From Saprospiraceae bacterium (GTDB lineage: Bacteria > Bacteroidota > Bacteroidia > Chitinophagales > Saprospiraceae), in assembly GCA_013361075.1 (NCBI GenBank), contig JABWAJ010000264.1, positions 1 to 7,636 of the forward strand: a stretch of 7,636 nt of DNA. The letters run 5' to 3'. Below are positions 7,159 to 7,636 of this stretch, piece by piece. Both the position numbers and the translations under genes were made by a program. Each line of letters begins with the position of its first letter. Within the stretch, counting starts at the first letter, position 1. The notes under the pieces were generated by a model, which searched no databases, was not told the DNA's origin, and saw only the letters and a list, made by a program, of their open reading frames with translations.

Positions 7159-7636
7159 ATGAATAAAAGTATATACATACTGTTTACAGCCTTGGTTTTA
7201 TCATCATCCCTTGCCGGGCAGGAAAAGAGGGGATATCAATGGATAATGGGCGGGAACTCAGTAGGGAGTGGAGTAAGAATGAACTTTAATTCTACTCAAG
7301 TTTCAATTTTTTATGAACAAACAGGGATAAAAATGGAAGGCTCGAACACGAGCATGTGTGATGAGGAGGGCAACCTGCTTTTTTATTCGAACGGTTGCGT
7401 GATCGTTAATGCTATGGGTGAAGTGATGCAAAATGGAGACAGCATCAACCCCGGTATCATTCAAAACTTTTATTGCCCCTTTGGGGGAAGCCCGATTGGA
7501 CAGGGGGTGGTAGCCATACCCGCACCAGAAAGTGAGTCCCTCTATTATGTTTTCAACCTTGATTTCGATTTTTCCTATTTGGAAGACACTTCGTTTTTAG
7601 GTGTCGCTCCCCAAAGGCTTTATTATCAAGTAATAG
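7159..7636 (+). CDS. Exported protein, N-terminal part, likely a large T9SS-type surface protein (3' truncated by window edge)
   Basis: An open frame runs from the ATG at 7159 to the window end, giving 159 residues. It starts with a signal peptide (MNKSIYILFTALVLSSSLAG; cleavage near residues 19-20, before Gln21), so the product is exported. The following sequence contains M-C-D-E-E-G-N-L-L-F-Y-S-N-G-C (residues 66-80), V-M-Q-N-G-D-S-I-N-P-G (89-99) and A-I-P-A-P-E-S-E-S-L-Y-Y-V-F (about 119-132). I recognise this series, 'S/C-D-x-x-G-N-L-L-F-Y-x-N-G-C ... NGD-x-INPG ... PAP-x-YY', as the N-terminal part of many long secreted Saprospiraceae proteins that often end in a T9SS sorting domain. 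It may form a beta-propeller-like domain (inference). The C-terminus is outside the window, so secretion by T9SS cannot be confirmed. The gene is on the same strand as the beta-helix gene but separated from it by a terminator, so it probably has its own promoter; I found no convincing one in the 57-nt gap. Confidence 0.82.
   Translation, partial: MNKSIYILFTALVLSSSLAGQEKRGYQWIMGGNSVGSGVRMNFNSTQVSIFYEQTGIKMEGSNTSMCDEEGNLLFYSNGCVIVNAMGEVMQNGDSINPGIIQNFYCPFGGSPIGQGVVAIPAPESESLYYVFNLDFDFSYLEDTSFLGVAPQRLYYQVI

Overview
The window looks like a chromosomal stretch from a member of the phylum Bacteroidota, most plausibly a Saprospiraceae-type relative. The basis is a TonB-dependent receptor followed by a DUF4249 lipoprotein, a DUF2911 protein, a large secreted protein ending in a type IX secretion (T9SS) type A sorting domain, start sites without Shine-Dalgarno sequences, and one candidate promoter element of Bacteroidota type (TAnnTTTG). 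The family assignments come from reading the protein sequences, not from a search.

Layout. Positions 1-1767 hold the C-terminal 588 residues of a TonB-dependent outer-membrane receptor whose start lies off the left edge. A DUF4249 lipoprotein gene follows 11 nt later (1779-2684, +); the two very probably form a transport pair. The short gap to the next, convergent gene (2685-2876) is filled by a long imperfect inverted repeat made of alternating 8-mers and 7-mers, with a 15-bp tandem repeat in its right arm. On the minus strand, 2877-3719 encodes an exported DUF2911 protein with a TPR-like C-terminus. A 382-nt divergent intergenic region (3720-4101) follows, with one good promoter candidate facing the DUF2911 gene.

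Positions 4102-7101 (+) encode a 999-residue protein with a predicted right-handed beta-helix body, an alpha-helical region and a T9SS C-terminal sorting domain. Its reading frame runs through an 11-C homopolymer seven codons after the ATG, so it is a candidate for phase-variable expression or a sequencing error. The centre of this gene is visibly more AT-rich than its two ends. A clear intrinsic terminator (7115-7152) ends it. Immediately after, at 7159, a second exported protein begins and runs off the right edge; its N-terminal pattern is one I associate with large T9SS-secreted proteins.

Together the genes describe a cell-surface locus: an outer-membrane uptake pair, an exported protein of unknown function, and two secreted, probably surface-displayed proteins. 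I see no defence system, CRISPR array, transposase, tRNA or rRNA. The two points most worth a second look are the poly-C tract at the start of the beta-helix gene and the composite hairpin between the convergent genes.
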